In this document: positions 25,602-32,961 of the stretch, in pieces
Position numbering within the stretch: position 1 is the stretch's first letter
Layout: every line of letters starts with the position of its first letter
Assembly: GCA_946491665.1 (NCBI GenBank)
Contig: CAMLYL010000021.1
Span: 1 to 38,760 of the forward strand
Length of the DNA stretch: 38,760 nucleotides
Direction of reading: 5' to 3'
Origin: an uncultured Lachnospiraceae bacterium
GTDB lineage: Bacteria; Bacillota; Clostridia; Lachnospirales; Lachnospiraceae
Notes under the pieces: model-generated
The model's database searches: none
Told to the model about the DNA's origin: nothing
The model's input: the letters and a program-made list of their open reading frames with translations, nothing else
Program-made: the position numbers and the translations under genes

Positions 25602-26858
25602 ATGAAAATGACAATGTCGCATAAGATACTGGCAAAACATGCGGGGATCAGTCAGGTGCGTCCCGGGGATATCGTAACCTGCAGGCCGAACTGGGCGGTT
25701 GTCCATGATATGTTTTTCAATGTGGACGGACAGGATCTGTACAAAAAAGTTGACCGTTTGGATCATCCGGACCGGTGCATTGTATTGCTGGATCATGCGG
25801 TTCCGGCACCGACGACCCGTGATGCGGTGGGAGCAGTCTATGCCAGGGAATTTTGCGCAAAGCATGGAATACGGGATTTTATAGATGTAGGTGATCACGC
25901 AGTGATCCATCAGGCAATGGCGGAGTGGGGATACGCGGCGCCGGGCAGGCTTCTGGTAGGCGCGGATTCCCATACCTGTTCCTCTGGAGCTTTTAATTGC
26001 GCGTCACGGGGACTTGGTCCGGCTGACATGACATACGTGTTCTGCACGGGAGAAACCTGGCTTACGGCAGCGCCTACGATTTTATACCAACTGTCAGGAG
26101 AACTGCCGAAAGGGGTGACCGGAAAAGATGTCTTTTTGTACATTGCCGGCATTTACGGTGACGCAACGGGTATGAATGTGGAATTTTCAGGTCCCGGGCT
26201 TGCATCCCTCAGCATTTCACAGCGGCAGTCGATTTCTACGATGTGCGCGGAGATCAATGCGGAATTCGCGATCTTTCCCTGTGACGACCGGCTGCGGACC
26301 TATTTGAAAGCCCGGGGGGATAAGGATATTGATCCGGTAGAACCGGATGCGGACGCAGAGTATTATGATATCCGCCATATCAATCTTTCGGATATGGTTC
26401 CCTACGTGGCAAAACCGGATTTTATTCCCGGGAACTGTGTTCCTGTTACCGAAACAGAAGGGATCAAAATAGATCAGGTTGTAGTAGGATCCTGCTCCAA
26501 CGGAAGGCTGGAAGATTTCAGGATCGTGGCGGATCTGCTGAAGGGAAAACATATTGCGAAAGGAGTTCGGATGATCATTACGCCGGCTTCCCAGAGAATC
26601 TATCTTCAGATGATCAGAACCGGAATAGCGGAAACCCTGACAGAAGCCGGCTGCGTGATCACCAATGCGACATGTGGATGTTGCTATGGCGGACATATGG
26701 GGCTGCTGGGCCATGGAGAAAGATGTTTGTCTACAACAACCAGAAACTTTAAAGGACGTATGGGAGCAGCTGACAGCGAGGTAATGCTCTGCAGTCCGGC
26801 AACTGCCGCAGCCAGCGCGCTTACCGGTGCGGTTACGGACTGTCGGAAATATTTATAG
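25602..26858 (+). CDS. Aconitase/3-isopropylmalate dehydratase family large subunit
   Basis: This 418-residue protein matches LeuC-type large subunits, including clostridial dimethylmaleate hydratase DmdA. GADSHTCSSGAFN binds substrate and three cysteines suit a 4Fe-4S cluster: Cys298 in GSCSNGR, Cys358 and Cys361 in TCGCCYGGHMG. RNFKGRMG near the C-terminus is the usual substrate arginine loop. It should hydrate or dehydrate a 2-enoic di- or tricarboxylate together with the small subunit encoded next. It follows the PrpF-like gene by 12 bases with GAGGTGG upstream. Its place beside isomerase and C-C lyase genes argues against a leucine-biosynthesis role. Confidence 0.9.
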   Translation: MKMTMSHKILAKHAGISQVRPGDIVTCRPNWAVVHDMFFNVDGQDLYKKVDRLDHPDRCIVLLDHAVPAPTTRDAVGAVYAREFCAKHGIRDFIDVGDHAVIHQAMAEWGYAAPGRLLVGADSHTCSSGAFNCASRGLGPADMTYVFCTGETWLTAAPTILYQLSGELPKGVTGKDVFLYIAGIYGDATGMNVEFSGPGLASLSISQRQSISTMCAEINAEFAIFPCDDRLRTYLKARGDKDIDPVEPDADAEYYDIRHINLSDMVPYVAKPDFIPGNCVPVTETEGIKIDQVVVGSCSNGRLEDFRIVADLLKGKHIAKGVRMIITPASQRIYLQMIRTGIAETLTEAGCVITNATCGCCYGGHMGLLGHGERCLSTTTRNFKGRMGAADSEVMLCSPATAAASALTGAVTDCRKYL

Positions 26859-26875
26859 AAAGATGAGGGGGTCAT

Positions 26876-27367
26876 ATGATCAAAAAAGGAAAAGTATGGA
26901 TATTTGGCGATGAGATCAATACAGATCTGATCTTTCCCCACAGCGCGTTTCGGTCAGATCCCGAAGAACAGTGCAGGCTTTGTATGAGCGACAACAGGCC
27001 GGGATGGTCCGATCAGGTACAAAAAGGAGATATTCTGATCGCCGGGAAAAATTTCGGAACAGGATCTTCCAGACCGGGAGCAGTGGTGCTGAAACGCCTG
27101 GGTCTGGCAGGTATGGCCGCGGAAAGTTTTAACGGATTGTTTTTCCGCAATTGTATCGCGTACGGGTTTCCTGCCTTAACGGTTCCGGGGATCACAAAAG
27201 CTTTTGCGGAAGGGGATGAAGCGCAGATTGATTTCGGAAAAGGAACCGTGACAAATCTTCGGACGGGAGAGGAGCTGACAGGGAATAAATTGCCCAAAGA
27301 GATGCTGGATATTTTAGAAGCGGATGGTATTGAAGGGGTTTTAAAACAAAAAGGATACATCAGATAA
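26876..27367 (+). CDS. Aconitase/3-isopropylmalate dehydratase family small subunit
   Basis: This 163-residue protein is a LeuD-type swivelling domain: IFGDEINTDLIFP at the N-terminus and GKNFGTGSSRPGAVVLKRLG, which carries the substrate-binding serine-arginine loop. It pairs with the large subunit just upstream (17 bases) to form an Fe-S hydro-lyase. The length is usual for the archaeal/clostridial LeuD and DmdB group. The segment after NTD (HSAFRSDPEEQ) differs from the substrate loop of isopropylmalate isomerases, which fits another substrate. GAGGGGG precedes the start. Confidence 0.9.
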   Translation: MIKKGKVWIFGDEINTDLIFPHSAFRSDPEEQCRLCMSDNRPGWSDQVQKGDILIAGKNFGTGSSRPGAVVLKRLGLAGMAAESFNGLFFRNCIAYGFPALTVPGITKAFAEGDEAQIDFGKGTVTNLRTGEELTGNKLPKEMLDILEADGIEGVLKQKGYIR

Positions 27368-27392
27368 ATATTATAATACAGGGAGGCGCCGG

Positions 27393-28175
27393 ATGGATAC
27401 ATATAAAATCATTCCCCTGTGTCTTGGACGTATTTGGAGGCCCAGGTCCAATATGGTTTACGGAAGCGGTGACGACACGGTTACAGCGTATCCGCTGATT
27501 TCTTATTACATAGAGGGAAACGGGCATCAGATCATTGTGGATACTGGGGGAACTGCTCCGAACGGAGAAAAATGGATGCCTTATGAGCGAAAAAGTGATG
27601 AGAGTATGGAAGCCCAGCTTAAAAAAACAGGCGTGGATCCCGGGGATATTGATACGGTGATCCTGACCCATCTTCACTGGGATCACGCGGGAAACAACGG
27701 ACTTTTTGCAAATGCGAAATTTTATGTACAGCGTCTGGAGTGTGAGGATTTAAACCGGCCCGGCGTAGATACGGCTGTGGTATCCAAAACAAGTTATATC
27801 CCGGTGGACGGAGATAAAGAACTGTATCCGGGGATCCGCCTGATCCTGGCGCCGGGACATTCTGCAGGTATGCAGTGCGTGCTTGTTTCAGTTGCGCAGG
27901 GCAGGTATCTGCTGACCGGGGATCTGATACCGCTGTACGAAAATTGGGAAGCAGATCCGAAAATTCCAAATGGCGGGATGTATGATCTGGAGGTAATCAC
28001 GGAAAGTATACGAAAAGTGGAGAAGATCTGTGATCAGATTCTTCCGGGGCATGACGGCAGAGTGTTTGAGCGGTTGGTCATGAAGAAGACGGTGAGAGGA
28101 AATGAAAGAAGTGTGGTTCCCAAGAGTCCGGAACAATGGAAAAGGTTAAAAATTGCGCCGGAATATTATGAGTAA
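27393..28175 (+). CDS. Metallo-beta-lactamase-fold hydrolase, N-acyl-homoserine-lactonase-like
   Basis: This 260-residue protein has the metal site HLHWDH (His93, His95, Asp97, His98), a third-strand histidine in APGHSAG (His156), TGD (Asp177) and a C-terminal LPGHD. The arrangement matches the AiiA/AttM lactonase group of the fold. Such enzymes open lactones, though many relatives act on other esters or thioesters. GGGAGG precedes the start. It is the last of the six closely packed genes, so by context a lactone intermediate or substrate of the carboxylate pathway is more likely than quorum quenching. That is inference. Confidence 0.85.
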   Translation: MDTYKIIPLCLGRIWRPRSNMVYGSGDDTVTAYPLISYYIEGNGHQIIVDTGGTAPNGEKWMPYERKSDESMEAQLKKTGVDPGDIDTVILTHLHWDHAGNNGLFANAKFYVQRLECEDLNRPGVDTAVVSKTSYIPVDGDKELYPGIRLILAPGHSAGMQCVLVSVAQGRYLLTGDLIPLYENWEADPKIPNGGMYDLEVITESIRKVEKICDQILPGHDGRVFERLVMKKTVRGNERSVVPKSPEQWKRLKIAPEYYE

Positions 28176-28261
28176 AATCAGTTACATATAGAGCGGTAGA
28201 GCAGTGTATAAATATAATAGGAAATCGTGGGGAATATATTTTTGCCCCTGGCAGAAAAGAA

Positions 28262-28291
28262 GCCGATATGATTCAATCGAATCATATCGGC
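28262..28291. terminator. Hairpin terminator for the rpsF-ssb-rpsR operon
   Basis: A perfect 12-bp stem (28262-28273 with 28280-28291) and a 6-base loop are followed on the minus strand by TTCTTTTCTG. It lies 66 bases past the rpsR stop. It may also stop plus-strand transcripts from the catabolic cluster, though the T tract there is poor. Confidence 0.7.
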
Positions 28292-28356
28292 GTTCCTTGT
28301 ATGAAATCATACGTTTTCCAACAGTATTGGAACTGTTACATTTCTAATATAAGAAT

Positions 28357-28617
28357 TTACTCTGCGATGTAGGGCATCAGAGCTACGTGACGGGCTCTCT
28401 TAATAGCCACGGTGATCGCACGCTGATGTTTTGCGCAGTTTCCTGTGATTCTTCTGGGAAGGATCTTGCCTCTCTCAGAAATGTATCTCTTTAACTTGTT
28501 TACATCTTTGTAATCAATTACATTGTCTTTGCCACAGAATACGCAGACTTTTTTTCTTCTGCGGCCGCCTCTTCTCTTCATGGGAGAATCGCTTTTTCCA
28601 TCCTTATTGTAAGCCAT
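28357..28617 (-). CDS. rpsR: 30S ribosomal protein S18
   Basis: This 86-residue protein is S18: [19 protein letters not shown], then [18 protein letters not shown] and the basic C-terminal helix. The cysteines CVFC plus the later Cys in GNCAKHQR are those of the zinc-binding form of S18, typical where zinc is not limiting. It is the last gene of rpsF-ssb-rpsR and has an AAGGAGG site. Confidence 0.97.
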   Translation of the reverse strand: MAYNKDGKSDSPMKRRGGRRRKKVCVFCGKDNVIDYKDVNKLKRYISERGKILPRRITGNCAKHQRAITVAIKRARHVALMPYIAE

Positions 28618-28684
28618 GATTGTTTGCCTCCTTTTTGAACGTGTTTCTGTTCATGCAGGTATCCCCGGAGGGGATTGCCTTCTT

Positions 28685-29137
28685 TTAGTTAAATGGTAAT
28701 TCTTCGTCAATGCCGTCCGGAATATTCATAAATCCATCGCTGATGGCATTGTCGGGTGACGGTCTGTTATCCATGGGAGCGAACCCGCCGCCGTTATTGG
28801 CGCTGGCTGCTTTGCTCTCGCAGAATTCATGCTCTTCCACGATGACGTCTGTGGTGTATACCTTCTGTCCGTCGCGGTTGGTATAGCTTCCGGTCTGAAT
28901 TCTGCCGACAACAGCGATCTTCATTCCCTTGCGCAGATAGCGCTCGGCAAAATCGGCCTGCTGCCGGAATGCGGTACAGCTGATAAAATCGGCTGTCTGC
29001 TGACCGTCATTTCCGTCTCTCCGTCCTCTGCGGTCTACAGCAAGTGTGTATCTGGCAATGGCCATGGACTGGTCATTCTGAGAGTAACGGATCTCGGGAT
29101 CTCTTGTTAAACGTCCCATTAAAATAACTTTGTTCAT
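28685..29137 (-). CDS. ssb: Single-stranded DNA-binding protein
   Basis: This 150-residue protein has the OB-fold start MNKVILMGRLTRDPEIRYS, the stretch FISCTAFRQQADFAERYLRKG, a Gly/Pro-rich linker and an acidic tip ending DEELPFN. The tip normally binds partner proteins and here has one extra residue after the usual F. It lies between rpsF and rpsR in the standard bacterial order. Confidence 0.96.
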   Translation of the reverse strand: MNKVILMGRLTRDPEIRYSQNDQSMAIARYTLAVDRRGRRDGNDGQQTADFISCTAFRQQADFAERYLRKGMKIAVVGRIQTGSYTNRDGQKVYTTDVIVEEHEFCESKAASANNGGGFAPMDNRPSPDNAISDGFMNIPDGIDEELPFN

Positions 29138-29153
29138 AGAAACCTCTTTCTGA

Positions 29154-29444
29154 TTATGCCTCGTCTTTTCTGACGATCAGGAATCTAAGCACGTTGTCCA
29201 TGATACGAACGTTTTTCTCTACCTCTGCAGGCACGGTACCAGCAGCATCGAACTGGATGAAGTAATAGAAGCCTTCACTCATTTTCTGGATCTCGTAAGC
29301 TAATTTTTTCTTACCCCAATCCTCAACTTCTGTTACTGTGCCGCCAAAACGTGTAATGTAATCTTTTGCCTTGTCAACAACGGCTGCTCTGGCGTCATCT
29401 TCGATCTTGGCACTAACAATCAATGCTAATTCATATTTGTGCAT
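29154..29444 (-). CDS. rpsF: 30S ribosomal protein S6
   Basis: This 96-residue protein begins MHKYELALIVSAKIEDDAR and contains DWGKKKLAYEIQKMSEGFYY, typical of S6, which binds the platform of the small subunit together with S18. GGAGGTAAG precedes the start. It leads the operon from its own promoter. Confidence 0.96.
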   Translation of the reverse strand: MHKYELALIVSAKIEDDARAAVVDKAKDYITRFGGTVTEVEDWGKKKLAYEIQKMSEGFYYFIQFDAAGTVPAEVEKNVRIMDNVLRFLIVRKDEA

Positions 29445-29516
29445 GCTATTCTTACCTCCTTTTGGTCTATTGGCCCTCTAATTAGTGTCCGAGAGCAAGG
29501 AACTTGTATATCACAA
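29445..29516 (-). promoter_or_regulatory. rpsF leader with two possible hairpins
   Basis: The predicted untranslated leader can form ACTTGT/ACAAGT and a second stem joining GCTCT to AGAGGGC before the ribosome site. S6:S18 complexes control such leaders in many bacteria, but I could not confirm the published consensus here. Confidence 0.3.
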
Positions 29517-29522
29517 GTTAGA

Positions 29523-29551
29523 ATCATAGCATATTTTGAGTGGTCAGGCAA
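29523..29551 (-). promoter_or_regulatory. Promoter of the rpsF operon
   Basis: On the minus strand TTGCCT (29551 down to 29546), a 17-base spacer and TATGAT (29528 down to 29523) with an extended -10 TG. It overlaps the end of the DUF951 gene. Confidence 0.65.
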
Positions 29552-29735
29552 GAGGTTTTTTTAAATCTCTGGTATTCTTTTCGACCTGTTTCCGGGGAAT
29601 CATAATCTGATGGCCGCAGCCGCAGCATTTCAGACGGAAATCAGCGCCTACCCGCAGAATTTCCCACTCAAAACTCCCGCAGGGATGTTTCTTTTTCAGT
29701 TTTACAATATCTCCGACTTCATATCTATATGGCAT
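29544..29735 (-). CDS. DUF951 family small protein (YyzM-like)
   Basis: This 63-residue protein is recognised from VGDIVKLKKKHPCGSFEWEI and the CCGCGHQIMIPR motif. The cysteines (HPCG and CCGC) suggest metal binding or a nucleic-acid-related beta barrel, but function is unknown. The Bacillus homologue yyzM also lies near rpsF-ssb-rpsR, which supports the call. It follows the sirtuin gene by 16 bases, probably in one transcript. Confidence 0.85.
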   Translation of the reverse strand: MPYRYEVGDIVKLKKKHPCGSFEWEILRVGADFRLKCCGCGHQIMIPRKQVEKNTRDLKKPLA

Positions 29736-29751
29736 AACGCAGTCTCCTGTC

Positions 29752-30471
29752 TTAAACTTTCAGCTGAGAAAAAACTTTTCCGATGGAATCCTGGATCAGC
29801 AGGTTGGCCCTGCGGTCCATGGGGGTGGCAGATTTGTTGATCAGAACCAGCTTGTCGCCCCGATAATAATCGATCAGACCGGCTGCGGGATAGACGGCCA
29901 GGCTGGTGCCTCCGATAATCAGCATATCCGCGCTGCTGATGCAGGAAATGGATTCCCGGATCGTATCTGTGTCCAGACCCTCCTCATATAAGACTACATC
30001 CGGCTTGATCTGGCCGCCGCAGTCACAGATGGGGACGCCCTCCATTGCCTTGATCTGCCGGGCATCGTAAAATTTTCCGCACCTGAGACAGTAGTTGCGG
30101 TGAACACTGCCGTGAAGCTCCAGTACCTTTTTACTGCCTGCCGCCTGGTGAAGCCCGTCTATATTCTGGGTGACAACCGCTTTCAGCTTTCCGGCTGTTT
30201 CCAGTTCGGCAAGCTTTAGATGCGCGGCGTTGGGTCTGGCATCCAGCTCCAGCATTTTGTCGCGGTAAAAGCGGAAAAATTCATCTGTTTTTTCCATATA
30301 AAAGGTGTGGCTTAAGATCGTTTCCGGAGGATAGTCATACTTCTGATTATACAGACCGTCCACGCTGCGGAAGTCCGGAATGCCGCTTTCTGTAGAGACG
30401 CCGGCACCTCCGAAAAAAACAATGTTTTCGGATTCGTCGATCCATTTTTGGAATAATTCCATGTTGTTCAT
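29752..30471 (-). CDS. cobB: NAD-dependent protein deacylase, sirtuin family
   Basis: This 239-residue protein has all sirtuin motifs: FFGGAGVSTESGIPDFRS for NAD, TQNIDGLH, the catalytic histidine in LELHGS, the zinc cysteines CLRC and CDCGG, and GGTSLAVYPA. It removes acetyl or other acyl groups from protein lysines. The usual desuccinylase pair Tyr/Arg is not clearly seen, so deacetylase is the safer reading. An in-frame ATG lies three codons further in (30462). AAAGGTG precedes the start, and ATTATA at 30521-30526 is a possible -10 box on this strand. Confidence 0.93.
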   Translation of the reverse strand: MNNMELFQKWIDESENIVFFGGAGVSTESGIPDFRSVDGLYNQKYDYPPETILSHTFYMEKTDEFFRFYRDKMLELDARPNAAHLKLAELETAGKLKAVVTQNIDGLHQAAGSKKVLELHGSVHRNYCLRCGKFYDARQIKAMEGVPICDCGGQIKPDVVLYEEGLDTDTIRESISCISSADMLIIGGTSLAVYPAAGLIDYYRGDKLVLINKSATPMDRRANLLIQDSIGKVFSQLKV

Positions 30472-30557
30472 ATATTTTTCACACCTTTCTATTAATATGG
30501 GAAATGTTTGAGTATACTAAATTATATCATATTTTGGTCGTATGTGGCAGAAAAGGA

Positions 30558-30586
30558 TTGACAGAATTTTTCATTTGCTATTTAAT
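30558..30586 (+). promoter_or_regulatory. Promoter of the sulfatase gene
   Basis: A perfect TTGACA (30558-30563), a 17-base spacer and TTTAAT (30581-30586) lie about 60 bases before the start codon at 30645. Confidence 0.6.
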
Positions 30587-30644
30587 ATGGTATTGTAGTT
30601 AAGGATGTGTAAAATACTTATGAAGACAATAGAGGAAAACGAAC

Positions 30645-32774
30645 ATGCATTTTGAATTGGCAGGAAAGAAAGTTCGGCTGCTGGCTGCGGCCGTCACGGC
30701 TTTTATTATTATTTTTGTGGCTGTAAACCGGAATCTTTATCTGGATCCTGAACTGGAACTGGATTATGGCGCGCTTCTGTTTGTTTTGTCCATGCTTGGA
30801 GGTGTTGCCGCAGGACTTTTCATTGCGATAAAATCCGGAGTGGATGAAAAGCATAAAAAACTGGTCAACACCATAATGTTTTTTATTATGCCCATTTTTT
30901 CCATGCAGATGGTAGAGTGTTTCAACGGGAATTTTATCTGGAACTTTTCCGTTAAAACAGGGCTGGCAAACTATATGATATATCTGGTATTTTATCTGAT
31001 CTGTTATCTGATTTCAGGCAGATATCATCTGACCGGACTGATTGTAAACATTTTTCTGTTTGTCTGGTCGCTGGTCAACTATTTTGTGGAGCTTTTCCGG
31101 GGGACGCCGTTCGTACCGATGGATATCCTGAGTATCAGGACGGGCTTAAGTGTATCTGACGGCTACACATATTCGCTGAGCTGGAATATTATTCTGGGTA
31201 CGATCATATTCCTGCTGATCTATCTGATCAATAGAAGAATTGTTAATATCAGGCCGGAAAAAATGAAATTCAAAGTGCTGACCCGGTGCGGCGCCGCGGC
31301 ATATCTGGCGGCAGTGCTGATATCATTCTTTTTTACAGAGTTTTCCACGAATACCGGTTATAAGCCGGATTTCTGGAATCAGGCCAGAGGATATCATAAT
31401 ACAGGTTCCTTTTTCAATTTCTGCCTGAATACAAAGTATCTGGTGGTAGGAAAACCGACCGGATACGATGCTTCCCTGGTGGCGGATTATGTGGACAGTA
31501 CACTGGAGGATTATGGAGTAGATCCGGACAGTGACGTATCTACGAATATTCTGACCGGTGAGAACAATTATACGGCGTCTGCAGACGGGAAAAAGCCCAA
31601 TATTATTTTTATTATGAATGAGTCTTTTGCGGATCTGGGCAATCTGGGAGATCTGGAGACGAATGAGGACTACATGCCCTTTATTCATAATCTGACTGAG
31701 AATACAATTAAAGGATACCTTTCCATGCCGGTATTTGGCGCGGGAACCAGCAACAGTGAGTTTGAAGCGCTTACCGGGAATACCATGGCCTTCCTTCCTT
31801 CCGGCTGTAATGTATACCAGTCCTATATTAAGAAGGAAACGCCTTCTATCGTATCTGCGCTGGAAACACTGGGATATTCCAGAACCGCTTACCATCCCTA
31901 TTACGGAAGCGGATGGAACCGGGAGCTTGTGTATCCGCTGCTGGGCTTCACTGATTTCATCAGTCTGGAGGATTTCGTAGATCAGAATACTCTGGATACC
32001 TATCAGCAGAATGGAGATGTGGAGGAGTATGAAGCGCTGCTGGCGCAGCAGTACCCGGGTGAAAGTATTCTTCTTCGCCGTTTTGTCAGTGATTCCTACG
32101 ATTACCGGATGGTGGAGGATATGTATGAGAACCGCGATACCTCCCAGCCGTTCTTTATCTTTAATGTGACGATGCAGAACCACGGCGGTTATTCGGTGGC
32201 TTACCGGAATTTTGATCAGCAGATTAAGATCACCAATATGTCCACCTTCTATCCGCAGGCGGAGCGCTATCTGTCGCTGGTAAAAGAGTCCGATTCGGCA
32301 TTCCAGGAACTGGTGGAGTATTTCAGCAATGTGGATGAGCCTACGATTATCTGCATGTTTGGCGATCACTTTCCGTCAATTGAGGACGAATTCTATGAAG
32401 AACTTCTGGGCACGAGTCTGGATGAACTGACTACGGAGCAGGAACAGCTTCGGTACGCGACTCCGTTTGTGATCTGGGCGAATTATGATATTCCGGAGGC
32501 AGAGGTAGATAATATCAGCGCGAATTATCTGTCCACACTGCTGATGCAGACTGCAGGGCTTCCGATGACTCAGTACAATAAATATCTGGCAGTTCTGTAT
32601 CAGTCTCTGCCGGTGATCAATACGATCGGTTATATTGATTCTGAGGGCAGTTATTATGAGCGGGGATCCAGTACTCCGTATGATCAGATTCTGAATGAAT
32701 ATAACTGTATCGAGTACAATGCGCTGCTGGATAAGACGGATCGGGATGATTCGCTGTTTTATCTGGAAGAATGA
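30645..32774 (+). CDS. LTA synthase family membrane sulfatase (phosphoglycerol transferase-like)
   Basis: This 709-residue protein has five or so N-terminal membrane segments and an extracellular sulfatase-fold domain starting near residue 320 (NIIFIMNESFADL). FGAGTSNSEFEALTG holds the catalytic threonine (Thr368); FNVTMQNHGGYS and MFGDHFPS supply metal ligands. By family it transfers glycerol phosphate, or another phospho-group, from a lipid to a cell-surface polymer. A GAGGAAAAC site precedes the start. It is flanked by its own promoter and terminator, so it seems to be transcribed alone. Confidence 0.88.
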   Translation: MHFELAGKKVRLLAAAVTAFIIIFVAVNRNLYLDPELELDYGALLFVLSMLGGVAAGLFIAIKSGVDEKHKKLVNTIMFFIMPIFSMQMVECFNGNFIWNFSVKTGLANYMIYLVFYLICYLISGRYHLTGLIVNIFLFVWSLVNYFVELFRGTPFVPMDILSIRTGLSVSDGYTYSLSWNIILGTIIFLLIYLINRRIVNIRPEKMKFKVLTRCGAAAYLAAVLISFFFTEFSTNTGYKPDFWNQARGYHNTGSFFNFCLNTKYLVVGKPTGYDASLVADYVDSTLEDYGVDPDSDVSTNILTGENNYTASADGKKPNIIFIMNESFADLGNLGDLETNEDYMPFIHNLTENTIKGYLSMPVFGAGTSNSEFEALTGNTMAFLPSGCNVYQSYIKKETPSIVSALETLGYSRTAYHPYYGSGWNRELVYPLLGFTDFISLEDFVDQNTLDTYQQNGDVEEYEALLAQQYPGESILLRRFVSDSYDYRMVEDMYENRDTSQPFFIFNVTMQNHGGYSVAYRNFDQQIKITNMSTFYPQAERYLSLVKESDSAFQELVEYFSNVDEPTIICMFGDHFPSIEDEFYEELLGTSLDELTTEQEQLRYATPFVIWANYDIPEAEVDNISANYLSTLLMQTAGLPMTQYNKYLAVLYQSLPVINTIGYIDSEGSYYERGSSTPYDQILNEYNCIEYNALLDKTDRDDSLFYLEE

Positions 32775-32802
32775 AAAGAACCGGCTGAGGATGCCGGTAA
32801 AT

Positions 32803-32852
32803 AAAAGAAGAGACAGAGGGCATATCATATCAGCCTGCATGTCTCTTCTTTT
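32803..32852 (+). terminator. Intrinsic terminator after the sulfatase gene
   Basis: A perfect 12-bp stem (32803-32814 with 32841-32852) with a 26-base loop runs into a T tract. Confidence 0.75.
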
Positions 32853-32915
32853 TTGAAAATGGAGTTTGGGGAGACTAATTCAAAAACAAAAAATCTTTCT
32901 TCTTTGCATGATCTG

Positions 32916-32924
32916 TGGTATACT
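32916..32924 (+). promoter_or_regulatory. Extended -10 promoter before gdpP
   Basis: TGG followed by TATACT (32919-32924) forms an extended -10 element 38 bases before the gdpP start; the -35 region is poor. Confidence 0.45.
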
Positions 32925-32961
32925 GACTACATATGCATTGAAAAGAGGAAGGTTTCAGAGG

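Noticed and set aside
22111..27367. Reading the block as an ordinary methylcitrate cycle operon
   Set aside because: PrpC is absent, the hydratase is the two-subunit LeuCD/DmdAB type, and hydrolase and lactonase-like genes are included.
25602..27367. Leucine biosynthesis leuCD
   Set aside because: No leuA or leuB nearby, and the neighbours are isomerase and C-C lyase genes; the small-subunit loop also differs.
27393..28175. Quorum-quenching AHL lactonase as the actual role
   Set aside because: The metal motif fits the family, but the operon context points to carboxylate metabolism and the family is functionally broad.
28186..28205. GAGCGGTAGAGCAG, which looks like a tRNA D-arm at the end of the cluster
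   Set aside because: No acceptor stem, anticodon arm or GTTCRA T-loop can be fitted around it, so there is no tRNA and no support for an attachment-site remnant.
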